A stretch of DNA of 25,346 nt from CAZAPZ01 sp964487285 (GTDB taxonomy: Bacteria; Campylobacterota_A; Desulfurellia; JAADFJ01), in the NCBI GenBank assembly GCA_964487285.1, contig CAZAPZ010000012.1, positions 1 to 25,346 of the forward strand, read 5' to 3'. Numbering within the stretch: the stretch's first letter is position 1; each line of letters begins with the position of its first letter. The translations under genes were made by a program, and so were the position numbers. The notes below the pieces were generated by a model. That model saw only the letters and a list, made by a program, of their open reading frames with translations, searched no databases and was not told where the DNA came from. Below, in pieces: positions 1 through 8,659 of the stretch.

Positions 1-895
1 CTACATTACCGGCAGGTTTTATGAACGGTTTAGTAATGATATTTGAGGCTATAAACAATGCAATAATTGACAAAATTGTTCCTAATATATTGACAACCCA
101 GAATAAGATAGCGCCTATTTTCATGTTGTTCTGAGTTTTTAACAGAATTGTTCTGTAAAGTCTTGATGCATTTATATTGCCCTCGTTTACGGCTTTGTCA
201 ATATCTCTAAGTGCAATGTTAACACTCTGATACTCTGTAATATATTTCATGAAACCTGTCATATAGATTTTAGATTCTTTAGCCAATCTGGCCTTTGTCT
301 TTTCCGATAGATTGGCATTTGTTGCTATAGCAAGAGACAGATCGGACATGGCATTATTCCAGTTATCAATATACTCCATCTTTCCCTGTTCCACAAAATT
401 GCGTCCTTGTATTTCAGCTTTGAACAAAGCGATAAGAAGGGTTTGTATATTTAGAATATTTAGATCGGTTTTAATAGACTTTAGTGAATTACTAAGTTTA
501 CCTCTTATTCCTTTATCATTGGTAAGCCCCATTCTTTTCTCCGATTCTATAACTTTCTTAAGTGCAGCAGACATTTTTTTGATATTTTTCATTTCCTGCG
601 ACATGTCTTTAGTATATCCGGCAGCGGACAGCTTGTTCATCTGTTCTGTCAAATTATTAATATTTTTTCTTGCCTTAGATGCAAAGGAGATATTCTTTGT
701 TGTCACAAATTTAGAAACATTATTACTGAAACTCATTCCTTCTATAACAAGAGTTTGGGCGTATTCCGAAGCCTTGGTAGCATTATCAGCTTTGTTAGAA
801 AAAAAATTCAAGGTTGAGATTACGATTAAAACACCTATTATAGCGACCAGCAGCATATACCTAATAGAATGTTTTATATTCAATACTTTTTTCAT
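1..895 (-). CDS. Partial methyl-accepting chemotaxis-type or other HAMP-linked membrane sensor, N-terminal part
   Basis: The reading frame opens at the ATG at 895-893 and stays open to the window edge, so the C-terminal signalling part is missing. A GGAGG ribosome binding site lies at 910-906, ten bases before the start. About 298 residues are visible: a short cytoplasmic N-terminus, a first membrane helix near residues 13-31, a predicted extracytoplasmic region of about 225 residues that is polar and looks almost entirely helical, and a second membrane helix near residues 260-284. The last visible residues (ITKPFIKPAGNV) resemble the start of a HAMP domain. This layout is typical of methyl-accepting chemotaxis proteins with a four-helix-bundle sensor. 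A histidine kinase or diguanylate cyclase with the same N-terminal layout cannot be excluded, because the output domain lies outside the window. The sensor ligand cannot be inferred. The gene is divergent from the LPS operon. Confidence 0.72.
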   Translation of the reverse strand, partial: MKKVLNIKHSIRYMLLVAIIGVLIVISTLNFFSNKADNATKASEYAQTLVIEGMSFSNNVSKFVTTKNISFASKARKNINNLTEQMNKLSAAGYTKDMSQEMKNIKKMSAALKKVIESEKRMGLTNDKGIRGKLSNSLKSIKTDLNILNIQTLLIALFKAEIQGRNFVEQGKMEYIDNWNNAMSDLSLAIATNANLSEKTKARLAKESKIYMTGFMKYITEYQSVNIALRDIDKAVNEGNINASRLYRTILLKTQNNMKIGAILFWVVNILGTILSIIALFIASNIITKPFIKPAGNV

Positions 896-925
896 AACTA
901 TAATTCCTCCATCGACTTTTATATA

Positions 926-954
926 ATACTATCAACTTTTTAAATCACAGTCAA
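926..954 (-). promoter_or_regulatory. Predicted sigma70-type promoter of the membrane sensor gene
   Basis: Reading the minus strand, a -35 box TTGACT (954-949) and a -10 box TAGTAT (931-926) are separated by exactly 17 bases, just upstream of the GGAGG ribosome binding site and ATG of the sensor gene. The assignment is by consensus match and position only. Confidence 0.5.
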
Positions 955-1025
955 GGACTTAATCGATGTTGAATGGTTAATAACCGGCCTTGAATTCTTG
1001 GGCTTGCTCTGTTAGTGTGTGCGCA

Positions 1026-2252
1026 ATGAAAGAAACAATATTTATTAAATTGTACAATGTTTTGATAACTATTTTTTTTCCGATAATTTTCAGTGCTATA
1101 GCGCTGAAATCATTTAAGCATAAAAAACATATTTTGTCGCATTTTGGCAAGGATATTGAGCAATCAAAGAAGCAAACAATTTGGATTCATGCAGTTTCAG
1201 TAGGTGAAGTTCATCTGCTTAAAAAACTCATAAATCAATTATCAACGAATCATCTAATTATAGTGTCGACCGTGACTGAAACCGGAAATAGCGCTGCAAA
1301 ACTGATTTTTGATAATAAAGCAAAGGTGGTTTACTTTCCGATAGATTACAAACCTGTCATTGATAAATATATAAAACTGATAAATCCAAAACTCATCATA
1401 CTTGTTGAGACCGAGATATGGCCTAATTTTCTTTATGAAACAGCGAAAAAAAAGATTCCTGTTGTTTTAATTAACGGGCGCATATCCGAGAGATCTTCAA
1501 AGTGGTATAGACGATTACGATTCTTTTTTAAGCCGTTGATCGGCAAGATAGCTATGATATGTGTTCAGAATGAAGATGAAAAAAAACATTTTTTAGAATA
1601 CCAAAGAGAAGATCGAATTGCAGTAACCGGTAATCTTAAATATGCTAATATCGATAAATTTGAATCTAAATTAAAAAAACCGAATGATAAAATTGTTATT
1701 GTTGCAGGAAGCACACATGATGGTGAGGAAAAAATGATTTTTAATATTTTCAACAGACTCAAAAAGCATAGGCAGCTCTTTTTAATCATAGCTCCAAGGC
1801 ATCTGAATAGATTGAATTCGGTAGAAGATATTGCAAGAAAATACAAATTGCATCCGGTTAGACTTACAAAATTTGATGGTTATAATAGTATTGATACAAT
1901 AATAGTAGATACGGTGGGTGATCTGTCATCACTTTACGAAATAGCAGACATAGCTTTTATCGGAGGAAGCATGACAAAAGTAGGAGGACATAACCCGATT
2001 GAAGCATGCCTTTATTCTGTGCCTGTAATTATGGGAAAATATTATTTTAATTTTGATCAGATTATAAGCGAACTTGTCGAACATAAGGGTATCATGATAG
2101 CGGCGAATATTGATGATTTCCAGGAAAAACTTGAAGAGTTGCTGCAAAGCAGGGGGAAGCGCATGATTATAGGTAATGCAGGTTATAAGGTAGTAAATAG
2201 TCATGTTGACGACCTAAAAAAAACAGTTAACATACTTCAAAAATTTTTATGA
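1026..2252 (+). CDS. waaA: 3-deoxy-D-manno-octulosonic acid (Kdo) transferase
   Basis: The product transfers Kdo from CMP-Kdo to the lipid A precursor, the first step of LPS inner-core assembly at the inner face of the cytoplasmic membrane. I chose the ATG at 1026 (408 residues, close to the usual length of about 420) over the in-frame TTG at 990, because the extra 12 residues are unlike the family and neither start has a clear ribosome binding site. A hydrophobic membrane-anchor segment covers about residues 8-27. The WaaA hallmarks are HAVSVGE, with the conserved catalytic glutamate at residue 61, then VETEIWPN, and GGHNPIEA in the C-terminal nucleotide-sugar-binding domain. It is the first gene of a tightly packed operon and overlaps the next gene by four bases (ATGA). 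Whether it adds one or more Kdo residues cannot be told from sequence. Confidence 0.95.
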   Translation: MKETIFIKLYNVLITIFFPIIFSAIALKSFKHKKHILSHFGKDIEQSKKQTIWIHAVSVGEVHLLKKLINQLSTNHLIIVSTVTETGNSAAKLIFDNKAKVVYFPIDYKPVIDKYIKLINPKLIILVETEIWPNFLYETAKKKIPVVLINGRISERSSKWYRRLRFFFKPLIGKIAMICVQNEDEKKHFLEYQREDRIAVTGNLKYANIDKFESKLKKPNDKIVIVAGSTHDGEEKMIFNIFNRLKKHRQLFLIIAPRHLNRLNSVEDIARKYKLHPVRLTKFDGYNSIDTIIVDTVGDLSSLYEIADIAFIGGSMTKVGGHNPIEACLYSVPVIMGKYYFNFDQIISELVEHKGIMIAANIDDFQEKLEELLQSRGKRMIIGNAGYKVVNSHVDDLKKTVNILQKFL

Positions 2253-3148
2253 CTATATTGTTTAGAATTCTTTTTTCACCTTTGGCAATTGTGCCAAATG
2301 AGATTGTTGAATTTTTTGGATCGTTTGCGGGAAATATCCTCTTTATTGTTCTTAGAAAAAGAAGAAAAACTGCCATCCTCAACGCACGGTTTATAACGAT
2401 TAGGAATGGCAATAAGCAACGCGCAAAGAAAATAGCCCGCAAAAGCTTTTCTAATTTCGCCACTACTATTTTATTCAGTATAAAATTTTATTATAAATCT
2501 GAAAAATGGATTCAGAATTATATTAAAAAGCATATACATATTGAAGAGCGAGCATGCAGTCTCAATAGTGAAGATGGCGGAATAGCTCTTTTTTCTCACT
2601 TTGGCAGATGGGAAATTATTCCTTTGATTGCCAAATTTCTTAAAGTCAAAGGAGCGTCTGTTTTTAGACCTCTTGATAATCCGAGCTTAAACGATTTTAT
2701 CATTACGATAAGAAAGAAAAGTAAAATGGCTCTAATACCTAAAAAGGGGGCAGTGTCAAAGTCTTTAGATCTCATAAAATCAGGATATTTTATTGGCATA
2801 GACTGCGATCAAAATGTGGCTAAAAAAGAGGGAACAGAGGAGGATTTTCTTGGTGTTAAAGCATATACATCAAAGCTGCCTGCAATAATCTCTATGAGAA
2901 GTAAGAAAAAAATTTATCCGATATTTCTTATTACAATGTCAGATGGGAACTATCGATTTATTGTAGAAAAGGCAATTGAACTACCCGATGTAGCCGATTT
3001 CAAAGAACGAACAAGGATTATAAATAGACAAATAAATCAAATCGTAGGTAAATATGTTGTCAGATATCCCGATCAATGGCTTCTTATGCATAGGCGTTGG
3101 AAAAATAGAGAAAACGAGTTGAGAGATATAGTGAACAAAAGCCGATGA
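2249..3148 (+). CDS. Lipid A late acyltransferase (LpxL/HtrB family)
   Basis: The 299-residue protein belongs to the lysophospholipid acyltransferase-like family that adds a secondary acyl chain to Kdo-lipid A. The catalytic HX4E motif is visible as HFGRWE (His117 and Glu122). The family pattern GIDCDQN...EDFLG follows at mid-protein, and the C-terminus carries the typical YPDQWLLMHRRWKNR signature. The N-terminal 35 residues are hydrophobic and fit a membrane anchor. The length is close to the 300-310 residues of LpxL and LpxM. The start ATG overlaps the waaA stop (ATGA), and its own stop overlaps the msbA start in the same way, which indicates translational coupling. LpxL and LpxM cannot be told apart here, because Kdo dependence and acyl chain length are not readable from the sequence, so I give no symbol. 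Confidence 0.9.
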   Translation: MTILFRILFSPLAIVPNEIVEFFGSFAGNILFIVLRKRRKTAILNARFITIRNGNKQRAKKIARKSFSNFATTILFSIKFYYKSEKWIQNYIKKHIHIEERACSLNSEDGGIALFSHFGRWEIIPLIAKFLKVKGASVFRPLDNPSLNDFIITIRKKSKMALIPKKGAVSKSLDLIKSGYFIGIDCDQNVAKKEGTEEDFLGVKAYTSKLPAIISMRSKKKIYPIFLITMSDGNYRFIVEKAIELPDVADFKERTRIINRQINQIVGKYVVRYPDQWLLMHRRWKNRENELRDIVNKSR

Positions 3149-4863
3149 AAATAGTGCTGAGGCTTTTAAAATATGTAAAACCGTATATACCGAAAGTTAT
3201 TTTGAGCATGTTGGCAATGGCGGGTGTTGGCGCAATGACAGGAATCTCTGCATGGTTAATTAAGCCTGTAATGGATAAAATATTCATAGCTAAAAATGCT
3301 AATATGCTTTATCTGCTGCCGATTGCCATAATAACGGTTTTTGTTTTAAAAGGTATTTTTAGATATGTCCAGGGCTATTTAATGAAATATGTTGAAGAAC
3401 AATCCGTAATGCATATGAGAGATGAATTAGTTGCACATCTCCACACACTTCCAATCGCATTTTCTTGCAAATGGAAAACAGGCGAATTAATGAGCAGGGT
3501 AACAAATGATGTAAATAAGCTTCAAACATCTATATCAACATTCGCTACTTTTGTTCTGCAAATTTTTAACATTATGGCTTTAATAGTGGTTGTAATAGTT
3601 CAAAATTGGCAGCTTGGTATTATAGCGATAGTAGTGCTTCCGGTAGCCATTATTCCCATTGCTCATTTTGGGAAAAAGCTACGGCGCATAGGTAAGAGAA
3701 CGCAGGAATCAACCGCTAATATGATGAATATTTTGCAGGAGGAGATAAATGCAGGCAAAATTATTCAAGCATTTTCAAAAGAGCAGCTTATGCTTAATCG
3801 TTTCAAGAAAATTAATAGAAGATATTATGACGTAACTATGAGCGCAGCTCGAGCATCTATTGTTTCATCGCCAATAACGGAAGCCATAGGAGCAGCAGGT
3901 CTTGCCGTTGTCATCTGGGTTGGAGGAAATGAGGTTATAAACGGAACAATGACTACCGGTGCATTCACTTCGTTCATAGCTGCTGTTATGATGCTCTATG
4001 ATCCTGTAAAACGATTGACAAATGCGAATAACAACATTCAGCAGGGACTTGCGGCGGCTGAAAGAGTGTTTGAAATTATGGATATAAAATCCGATATAAC
4101 CGATGCTGCAGATGCTATCGTTTTAGAAGACACTCCCGACACAATTGAGTTTAATCAAGTCTATATGAAATATGAGAAAAAAGAAGGTTATGTATTGCAA
4201 GATATAAATTTCAAAGTCAACAAAGGAGAAAAAGCGGCAATAGTAGGACCTACAGGAGCAGGAAAAAGCAGCATGATGGATCTCTTGCTGCGTTTTTATG
4301 ATCCTGACGACGGAACCGTTCTTTTTGACGGGACTGATATCAAGAAATTTAGTTTGAAAAGTTTAAGAGATAAAATTGCAATAGTAACGCAGGATGTTTT
4401 TCTCTTTAACGATACAATAGCAAACAATATCACTTTTGGCGAGAAAATATCAATTGATAAAATAAAGGAGGCTGCTTCTGCGGCCTACGCATCAGATTTT
4501 ATAGAGGGGCTGCCCGAAAAATATGATACGATAATCGGTGACAGAGGTATAAGACTTTCAGGCGGAGAACGTCAGCGTCTTTCCATTGCCAGGGCTATTC
4601 TCAAGAATGCTCCTATACTGATATTAGACGAAGCAACAAGTTCTCTTGATTCAATAGCCGAGCAGGTAGTTGGAAAGGCTATTGACAGCCTAATAAAAGA
4701 TAGAACGGTGTTTATCATTGCCCACAGACTTTCAACTGTAAAAGATGCTGATTTTATCATTGTTTTAAACGACGGCAGAATTGAAAAGATAGGAAGCCAT
4801 GAAACCCTTCTCAAAGAAAACAAACTTTACAATCGACTTTACACACTTCAATATGCCGGTTAG
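3145..4863 (+). CDS. msbA: MsbA-type lipid A ABC exporter (fused permease/ATPase)
   Basis: The 572-residue protein is a half-transporter: six predicted membrane helices in the first 300 residues, followed by an ABC ATPase domain at about residues 335-572. The ATPase has a Walker A motif GPTGAGKS (368-375), a Q-loop in VTQDVF, the signature LSGGERQR (471-478), a Walker B ILILDE with catalytic Glu496, and the switch histidine in AHRLS (His527). Homodimers of this family flip core-lipid A across the inner membrane. Length and domain order match MsbA. The generic ABC exporter family is broad, and the specific MsbA call leans on position: the gene lies inside an operon of lipid A and core genes and overlaps the acyltransferase by ATGA. 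The waaF ATG follows directly after its TAG stop. Confidence 0.9.
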   Translation: MKIVLRLLKYVKPYIPKVILSMLAMAGVGAMTGISAWLIKPVMDKIFIAKNANMLYLLPIAIITVFVLKGIFRYVQGYLMKYVEEQSVMHMRDELVAHLHTLPIAFSCKWKTGELMSRVTNDVNKLQTSISTFATFVLQIFNIMALIVVVIVQNWQLGIIAIVVLPVAIIPIAHFGKKLRRIGKRTQESTANMMNILQEEINAGKIIQAFSKEQLMLNRFKKINRRYYDVTMSAARASIVSSPITEAIGAAGLAVVIWVGGNEVINGTMTTGAFTSFIAAVMMLYDPVKRLTNANNNIQQGLAAAERVFEIMDIKSDITDAADAIVLEDTPDTIEFNQVYMKYEKKEGYVLQDINFKVNKGEKAAIVGPTGAGKSSMMDLLLRFYDPDDGTVLFDGTDIKKFSLKSLRDKIAIVTQDVFLFNDTIANNITFGEKISIDKIKEAASAAYASDFIEGLPEKYDTIIGDRGIRLSGGERQRLSIARAILKNAPILILDEATSSLDSIAEQVVGKAIDSLIKDRTVFIIAHRLSTVKDADFIIVLNDGRIEKIGSHETLLKENKLYNRLYTLQYAG

Positions 4864-5859
4864 ATGGCAAAAATATTAATAAGACTTCCTAATTGGATAG
4901 GAGATGCCATTATGGCAGTCCCTGCAATTAATTTAATATGCCGACACTATAAAAATGACCAAATAACATTATTATCCAGACCTATTGTTCTTGAACTTTT
5001 TAAGAACGATAAGCGCTTTTATAGTTTTATCCCTATATTGGACGGTAAACTCAAAACAATTTTGAGCATTTCCAAAATTCTCAAAAAAGAACAATTTGAC
5101 ACTGCCATACTTCTTCAGAATGCGTTTGGAGCGGCAATAATAGCGAGATTATCAAAAATACATAAAATTATAGGTTACAAAACAGATGGAAGAAGAATTT
5201 TTTTAACAAGAGCGATAAGTCTGCCAAAAAAGACAATGCGGCAGGATAAATATTTCATAAACATGATAAAAGCGGCAGGGCTTGATGAATACGATATACC
5301 GCAGATTTCTCTTACAGTTACCGGCAAAGAAGATATGTGGGCAAAAAATGCTTTATCCAAATATGATAAACCTATAATAGCTTTTTTTCCAGGCTCTGCA
5401 TACGGTCAAGCAAAACGCTGGCCTATAGATAATTTCATCATTCTAGCAAATTTTATAACAAATCACATAGGCGGAACCGTTCTTCTTGTCGGCTCAGCAA
5501 CAGAAAAGGAGATCGGAAGCACTATAGAACAATCCTCAGATGTAAAAAACTTTATAGACAAAACTACTCTCAGGCAGACAATGGCTCTTTTTTCAAACAT
5601 AGATTTGCTGATAACCAACGATTCGGGCCCGATGCATATAGCTTCGGCCGTCGGTACACCTCTAATTAGTATATACGGCTCAACCGATCCTATGCGAACC
5701 CCTCCGATATTCGATGGAAAAAAAATAATTGTATATAAAAATGTTAAGTGTTCGCCTTGTTTTCTCAGAACTTGTCCGATAGATTTCAAGTGCATGAAGC
5801 AGATTACGCCGAAAGAGCTCTTTTTTGATGTCAAGAAAATACTCAGTATCAGCTTATAA
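4864..5859 (+). CDS. waaF: ADP-heptose:LPS heptosyltransferase II (GT9 family)
   Basis: The product is a 331-residue family 9 glycosyltransferase predicted to add the second heptose to the LPS inner core. The N-terminus RLPNWIGDAIMAVPA is the WaaF hallmark, and Asp14 lies at the catalytic acid position of the GT9 family. The C-terminal Rossmann domain has FFPGSAYGQAKRWP and the donor-binding NDSGPMHIASAVGTP at about 252-266, followed by YGSTDP. Near the C-terminus a four-cysteine cluster (Cys296, Cys299, Cys304, Cys310, in CSPCFLRTCP and CM) suggests a metal site or disulfides; the next gene has the same cluster. The ATG follows directly after the msbA stop and the gene abuts waaC with no gap. 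The acceptor and the identity of the donor heptose are inferred from the family. Confidence 0.9.
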   Translation: MAKILIRLPNWIGDAIMAVPAINLICRHYKNDQITLLSRPIVLELFKNDKRFYSFIPILDGKLKTILSISKILKKEQFDTAILLQNAFGAAIIARLSKIHKIIGYKTDGRRIFLTRAISLPKKTMRQDKYFINMIKAAGLDEYDIPQISLTVTGKEDMWAKNALSKYDKPIIAFFPGSAYGQAKRWPIDNFIILANFITNHIGGTVLLVGSATEKEIGSTIEQSSDVKNFIDKTTLRQTMALFSNIDLLITNDSGPMHIASAVGTPLISIYGSTDPMRTPPIFDGKKIIVYKNVKCSPCFLRTCPIDFKCMKQITPKELFFDVKKILSISL

Positions 5860-6846
5860 ATGCATGTTTTATTTGTAAAACTCAGCTCGCTTGGAGATAT
5901 CGTTCAAACGATGCCTATTTTAGAACAGACCCATAGAAGGGGCGTTACAGTCGATTGGATAGCAGAGAAGCAAAACAGTTCCATATTAATAGATCATCCG
6001 TATATAAATAAACTTATATCAGTACCGAAACTCAAGTTGTCTAACATAGGCACTATTTTCAAGGCGATAAAAGAAATAAGAAAAGTTGAATATGATGCTG
6101 TTATCGACTTTCAAGGGCTTCTAAAAAGTGCGTTTTGGATTCTATTTTCAAGATCTGCAAAAAAAATAGGACAGAAGAACTGTCGTGAGGCGTTGGCAGG
6201 ATATATTTTAACAGATTCTTTTATATTCAATGGACCTGCCATCGAAAGATATTTCTATTTATTCAACAAACTATTAAATATAACAGACAATAAAGTTACC
6301 GAACTAATAACAATAAACGTCTCTGAAATGGAAATGAAACCTATCGATAAGTTGATAAAAAGAGAATATATAGTAATGGCTCCGGCAACAAGATGGGAAA
6401 GCAAGATGTGGCCGGCCGTTTATTGGAAAAGGCTGATTATGTTGATTTCAAAATATGATACTGACATTTTTGTTGTAGGAACAACCGCTGATGTCGGTTT
6501 TATAAATATGATTATCAAGGATACCGAAGCCGTTAATCTATCGGGCAAAACATCTGTAAAACAACTTTTTTACTTATTAAAAAAAGCAAAGCTTGCGGTT
6601 GCACTTGATTCGGGAGCAATGCATCTATCTGCAGCAAGCGGCACAAAGCTCGTGAGTATTTTCGGTGCTACCGACCCCAAGCTTACAGGACCAATAAACA
6701 AAGATTCCATTCTGAAAGCAGATATATCATGCACTCCCTGCATGTTACGAGTTTGTCCGATAGGTAACAGATGTATGAAGTTGGTCAGTCCTGAGATGAT
6801 AATAAGGAAACTGTTGGAAAATGTTAAGTTACGATATAAAAAATAG
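5860..6846 (+). CDS. waaC: LPS heptosyltransferase I-like glycosyltransferase (GT9 family)
   Basis: The 328-residue protein is a second family 9 glycosyltransferase. The N-terminus VKLSSLGDIVQTMP matches the WaaC pattern, with Asp13 at the catalytic position. The motif VIDFQGLLKSA at 81-91 is typical of heptosyltransferase I, and VALDSGAMHLSAASGTKLVSIFGATDP at about 247-273 forms the ADP-heptose pocket. The C-terminus repeats the four-cysteine cluster of its neighbour (Cys291, Cys294, Cys299, Cys305). The ATG follows immediately after the waaF TAA. It is the last gene of the LPS operon before convergent genes. Its likely role is adding the first heptose to Kdo. A related core heptosyltransferase is possible, since the sequence similarity between GT9 subfamilies is broad. 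Confidence 0.82.
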   Translation: MHVLFVKLSSLGDIVQTMPILEQTHRRGVTVDWIAEKQNSSILIDHPYINKLISVPKLKLSNIGTIFKAIKEIRKVEYDAVIDFQGLLKSAFWILFSRSAKKIGQKNCREALAGYILTDSFIFNGPAIERYFYLFNKLLNITDNKVTELITINVSEMEMKPIDKLIKREYIVMAPATRWESKMWPAVYWKRLIMLISKYDTDIFVVGTTADVGFINMIIKDTEAVNLSGKTSVKQLFYLLKKAKLAVALDSGAMHLSAASGTKLVSIFGATDPKLTGPINKDSILKADISCTPCMLRVCPIGNRCMKLVSPEMIIRKLLENVKLRYKK

Positions 6847-6955
6847 ATATTATGTCCTATATCATTAGTACATTTGAGACCACTAAACATCTTCATCTGT
6901 TAATACGAACGGATGCGGCGTTAATCCCTATCTGTAAAATGCAATCTGAAGCTTT

Positions 6956-6972
6956 AAGAGACCGCTGTATAA
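6956..6972 (+). repeat. Degenerate copy of the inverted-repeat end found at 24988 and 25300
   Basis: AAGAGACCGCTGTATAA matches the repeat ends of the element at 24988-25300 at 15 of 17 positions. A shorter partial match, GAGACCACT, lies at 6876-6884, and an inverted partial match (TTTAAAGAGTCCC on the minus strand) lies at 7032-7020. The region between the convergent genes (6847-7084) therefore looks like a decayed repeat site. I see no gene and no convincing terminator hairpin in it. Confidence 0.45.
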
Positions 6973-7084
6973 CCAAAAGTTACCTAATAATGAGTTGATC
7001 GGCCAATATGACAATCTATGGGACTCTTTAAATCTCTGTGTTAATCCTTAGCACTTTTGATCCATCTGTCATTACATATTAATG

Positions 7085-8659
7085 TTATAAATATATTTTA
7101 AAGTCAATATCTTTAAAGATAGAATCTTTTTTCTCAATATCATTCAAGGATTGACGATTGATATTATCGGCAAGCATATTAGATAGAAGGTTAAAATTAG
7201 AAATATGCATTTTTGTCCGCATTGTACTGTATTCAACGGCAGTATGAGTAGTCATTAAAAATGACCAGTCGCTGCTTTGGGCAAGAAGAAGCTCCCTAAC
7301 CATCTGATTTAACAACCTGATTTTAATTGGGTTCGATTCGCTCTTGTGTTCCTCTGCTATCCCTTCCATATCGTTTGCCATATTATTTAAATGTCTGTAT
7401 ATCCAGTCGTTTCCTCTATTAAGCCATACGTCGTAATAGCCTCCATCGCCCCAAGATGATGGATTTGGACGGCAGACTTGATTGGTGGGATAAATCTTAA
7501 GGTATTCAGAAGGCGTTATCGGCTTAATCACCTTATGTTTATCCATCTCTTTAAAAAAGTGGTATAAGAAATCAGGGCCTTCAAACCACCAATGTCCAAA
7601 CAATTCCGCATCATAAGGTGAAACAATGGCAGGCATTCTATCCATATTCCGATTTAGAAATTCAATCTGTTTATCCATATTAAAATGGAAATTCTCGGCA
7701 TGTTCAAAAGACTTTTTAGAAGCGGCAGTTGGATTATATATCTCTTTATAGTCACCATCTCCGGTTATCCTATGATATTTGAATCCTGTAAAAACTCTTA
7801 TTCCATCAGGCGAAATATATGGTTTAATATAATCTAAATCGAGATCATATCCAATATCGCGATAAAAATCCCGATAATTATAATCACCGGGATATCCCTC
7901 TTTCGAGCTCCAAACCTGCTTTGAAGATTCGGGATCTCTGCCAAAAGCCGCAACACCATTTGGAGAATAAATGGGAGCAAATACACCATATCTCGGCGTA
8001 GGCTCGGCATATATGAGTCCATGCGCATCCATAAAGAAAAATTCTATACCGAATTTTTCAAGCACTTTATCCAACCCTTCATAGTAAGCGCATTCAGGCA
8101 GCCAAATTCCTCTCGGCTTCCGACCAAACTGTTTTTCATAAGTTTGCACACCTACCGCAATCTGAACTTCAACAGATTTTGAGTTTGAGCTTAATATGGG
8201 CAAGAAACCGTGTGTAGCAGCACATGTCACAATTTCTAAATTCCCGCTTTGCATAAAACTTTTAAAACCTTCTATAGGTCTCCTGTTTAACTTATTTAAA
8301 AAATAATCCTCAAGCTTAAGATACTTGTCTCTATAAAATGTTACAACATCAAAAAATTCCGATGTTTCACCAACTCTTTTTATCTCTTTTTTCGATAGTT
8401 CGATTTTTGTCTTAAGATAACCTGCATATTTATTCATAAGTTGCTCATCAGAAAACATTTCAGCCAAAGGAGGTGAAATTGTCATGGTTAGTCTAAAATC
8501 AATCCCCTCGTTTCTCAATGATTCAAATTGCATTAAAAGTGGAATATAGGATTCGCTTAGCGCTTCAAATAACCAATGCTCCTCAAGAAAATAGTCATAT
8601 TCAGGATGCTTTACAAATGGTAAATGCGCATGCAATATCCCTATCCAATATCCTTTCAT
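7085..8659 (-). CDS. 1,4-alpha-glucan branching enzyme, GH57 family with DUF1957-type C-terminal domain
   Basis: This 524-residue enzyme is predicted to form alpha-1,6 branches in glycogen by transferring cleaved alpha-1,4 chains. GH57 motifs appear in order: HAHLP at 10-14, ATHGFLP at 148-154, GIWLPEC at 184-190 with the nucleophile Glu189, and SPYDAELFGHWWFEGP at 347-362 with the acid/base Asp350. Together with the C-terminal helical region containing SSDWSFLM, this is the layout of the archaeal and Thermus GH57 branching enzymes (TK1436 type, about 520-560 residues). No signal peptide is visible. It is the last gene of the glucan operon: its ATG follows directly after the TAG of the DUF4912 gene. 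A classical GH13 GlgB is not present in the window, so this enzyme is probably the branching activity for the operon. Confidence 0.92.
   Translation of the reverse strand: MKGYWIGILHAHLPFVKHPEYDYFLEEHWLFEALSESYIPLLMQFESLRNEGIDFRLTMTISPPLAEMFSDEQLMNKYAGYLKTKIELSKKEIKRVGETSEFFDVVTFYRDKYLKLEDYFLNKLNRRPIEGFKSFMQSGNLEIVTCAATHGFLPILSSNSKSVEVQIAVGVQTYEKQFGRKPRGIWLPECAYYEGLDKVLEKFGIEFFFMDAHGLIYAEPTPRYGVFAPIYSPNGVAAFGRDPESSKQVWSSKEGYPGDYNYRDFYRDIGYDLDLDYIKPYISPDGIRVFTGFKYHRITGDGDYKEIYNPTAASKKSFEHAENFHFNMDKQIEFLNRNMDRMPAIVSPYDAELFGHWWFEGPDFLYHFFKEMDKHKVIKPITPSEYLKIYPTNQVCRPNPSSWGDGGYYDVWLNRGNDWIYRHLNNMANDMEGIAEEHKSESNPIKIRLLNQMVRELLLAQSSDWSFLMTTHTAVEYSTMRTKMHISNFNLLSNMLADNINRQSLNDIEKKDSIFKDIDFKIYL

Noticed and set aside
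312..926. 204-codon plus-strand open frame with many hydrophobic residues
   Set aside because: It lies opposite the membrane sensor gene, which has a ribosome binding site, a promoter and sensible domain layout. The plus frame has no family resemblance and is an antisense shadow.
990..1025. Upstream TTG start for waaA
   Set aside because: The extra 12 residues (starting with NSWACSVSVCA) do not resemble WaaA N-termini and no ribosome binding site precedes the TTG; ATG 1026 gives the expected start.
5463..5834. 123-codon minus-strand frame inside waaF
   Set aside because: It is antisense to the conserved C-terminal domain of waaF and has no recognisable motif.
6847..7084. Bidirectional terminator between convergent operons
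   Set aside because: I looked for a GC-rich stem followed by T on either strand and found none; only the degenerate repeat is visible.
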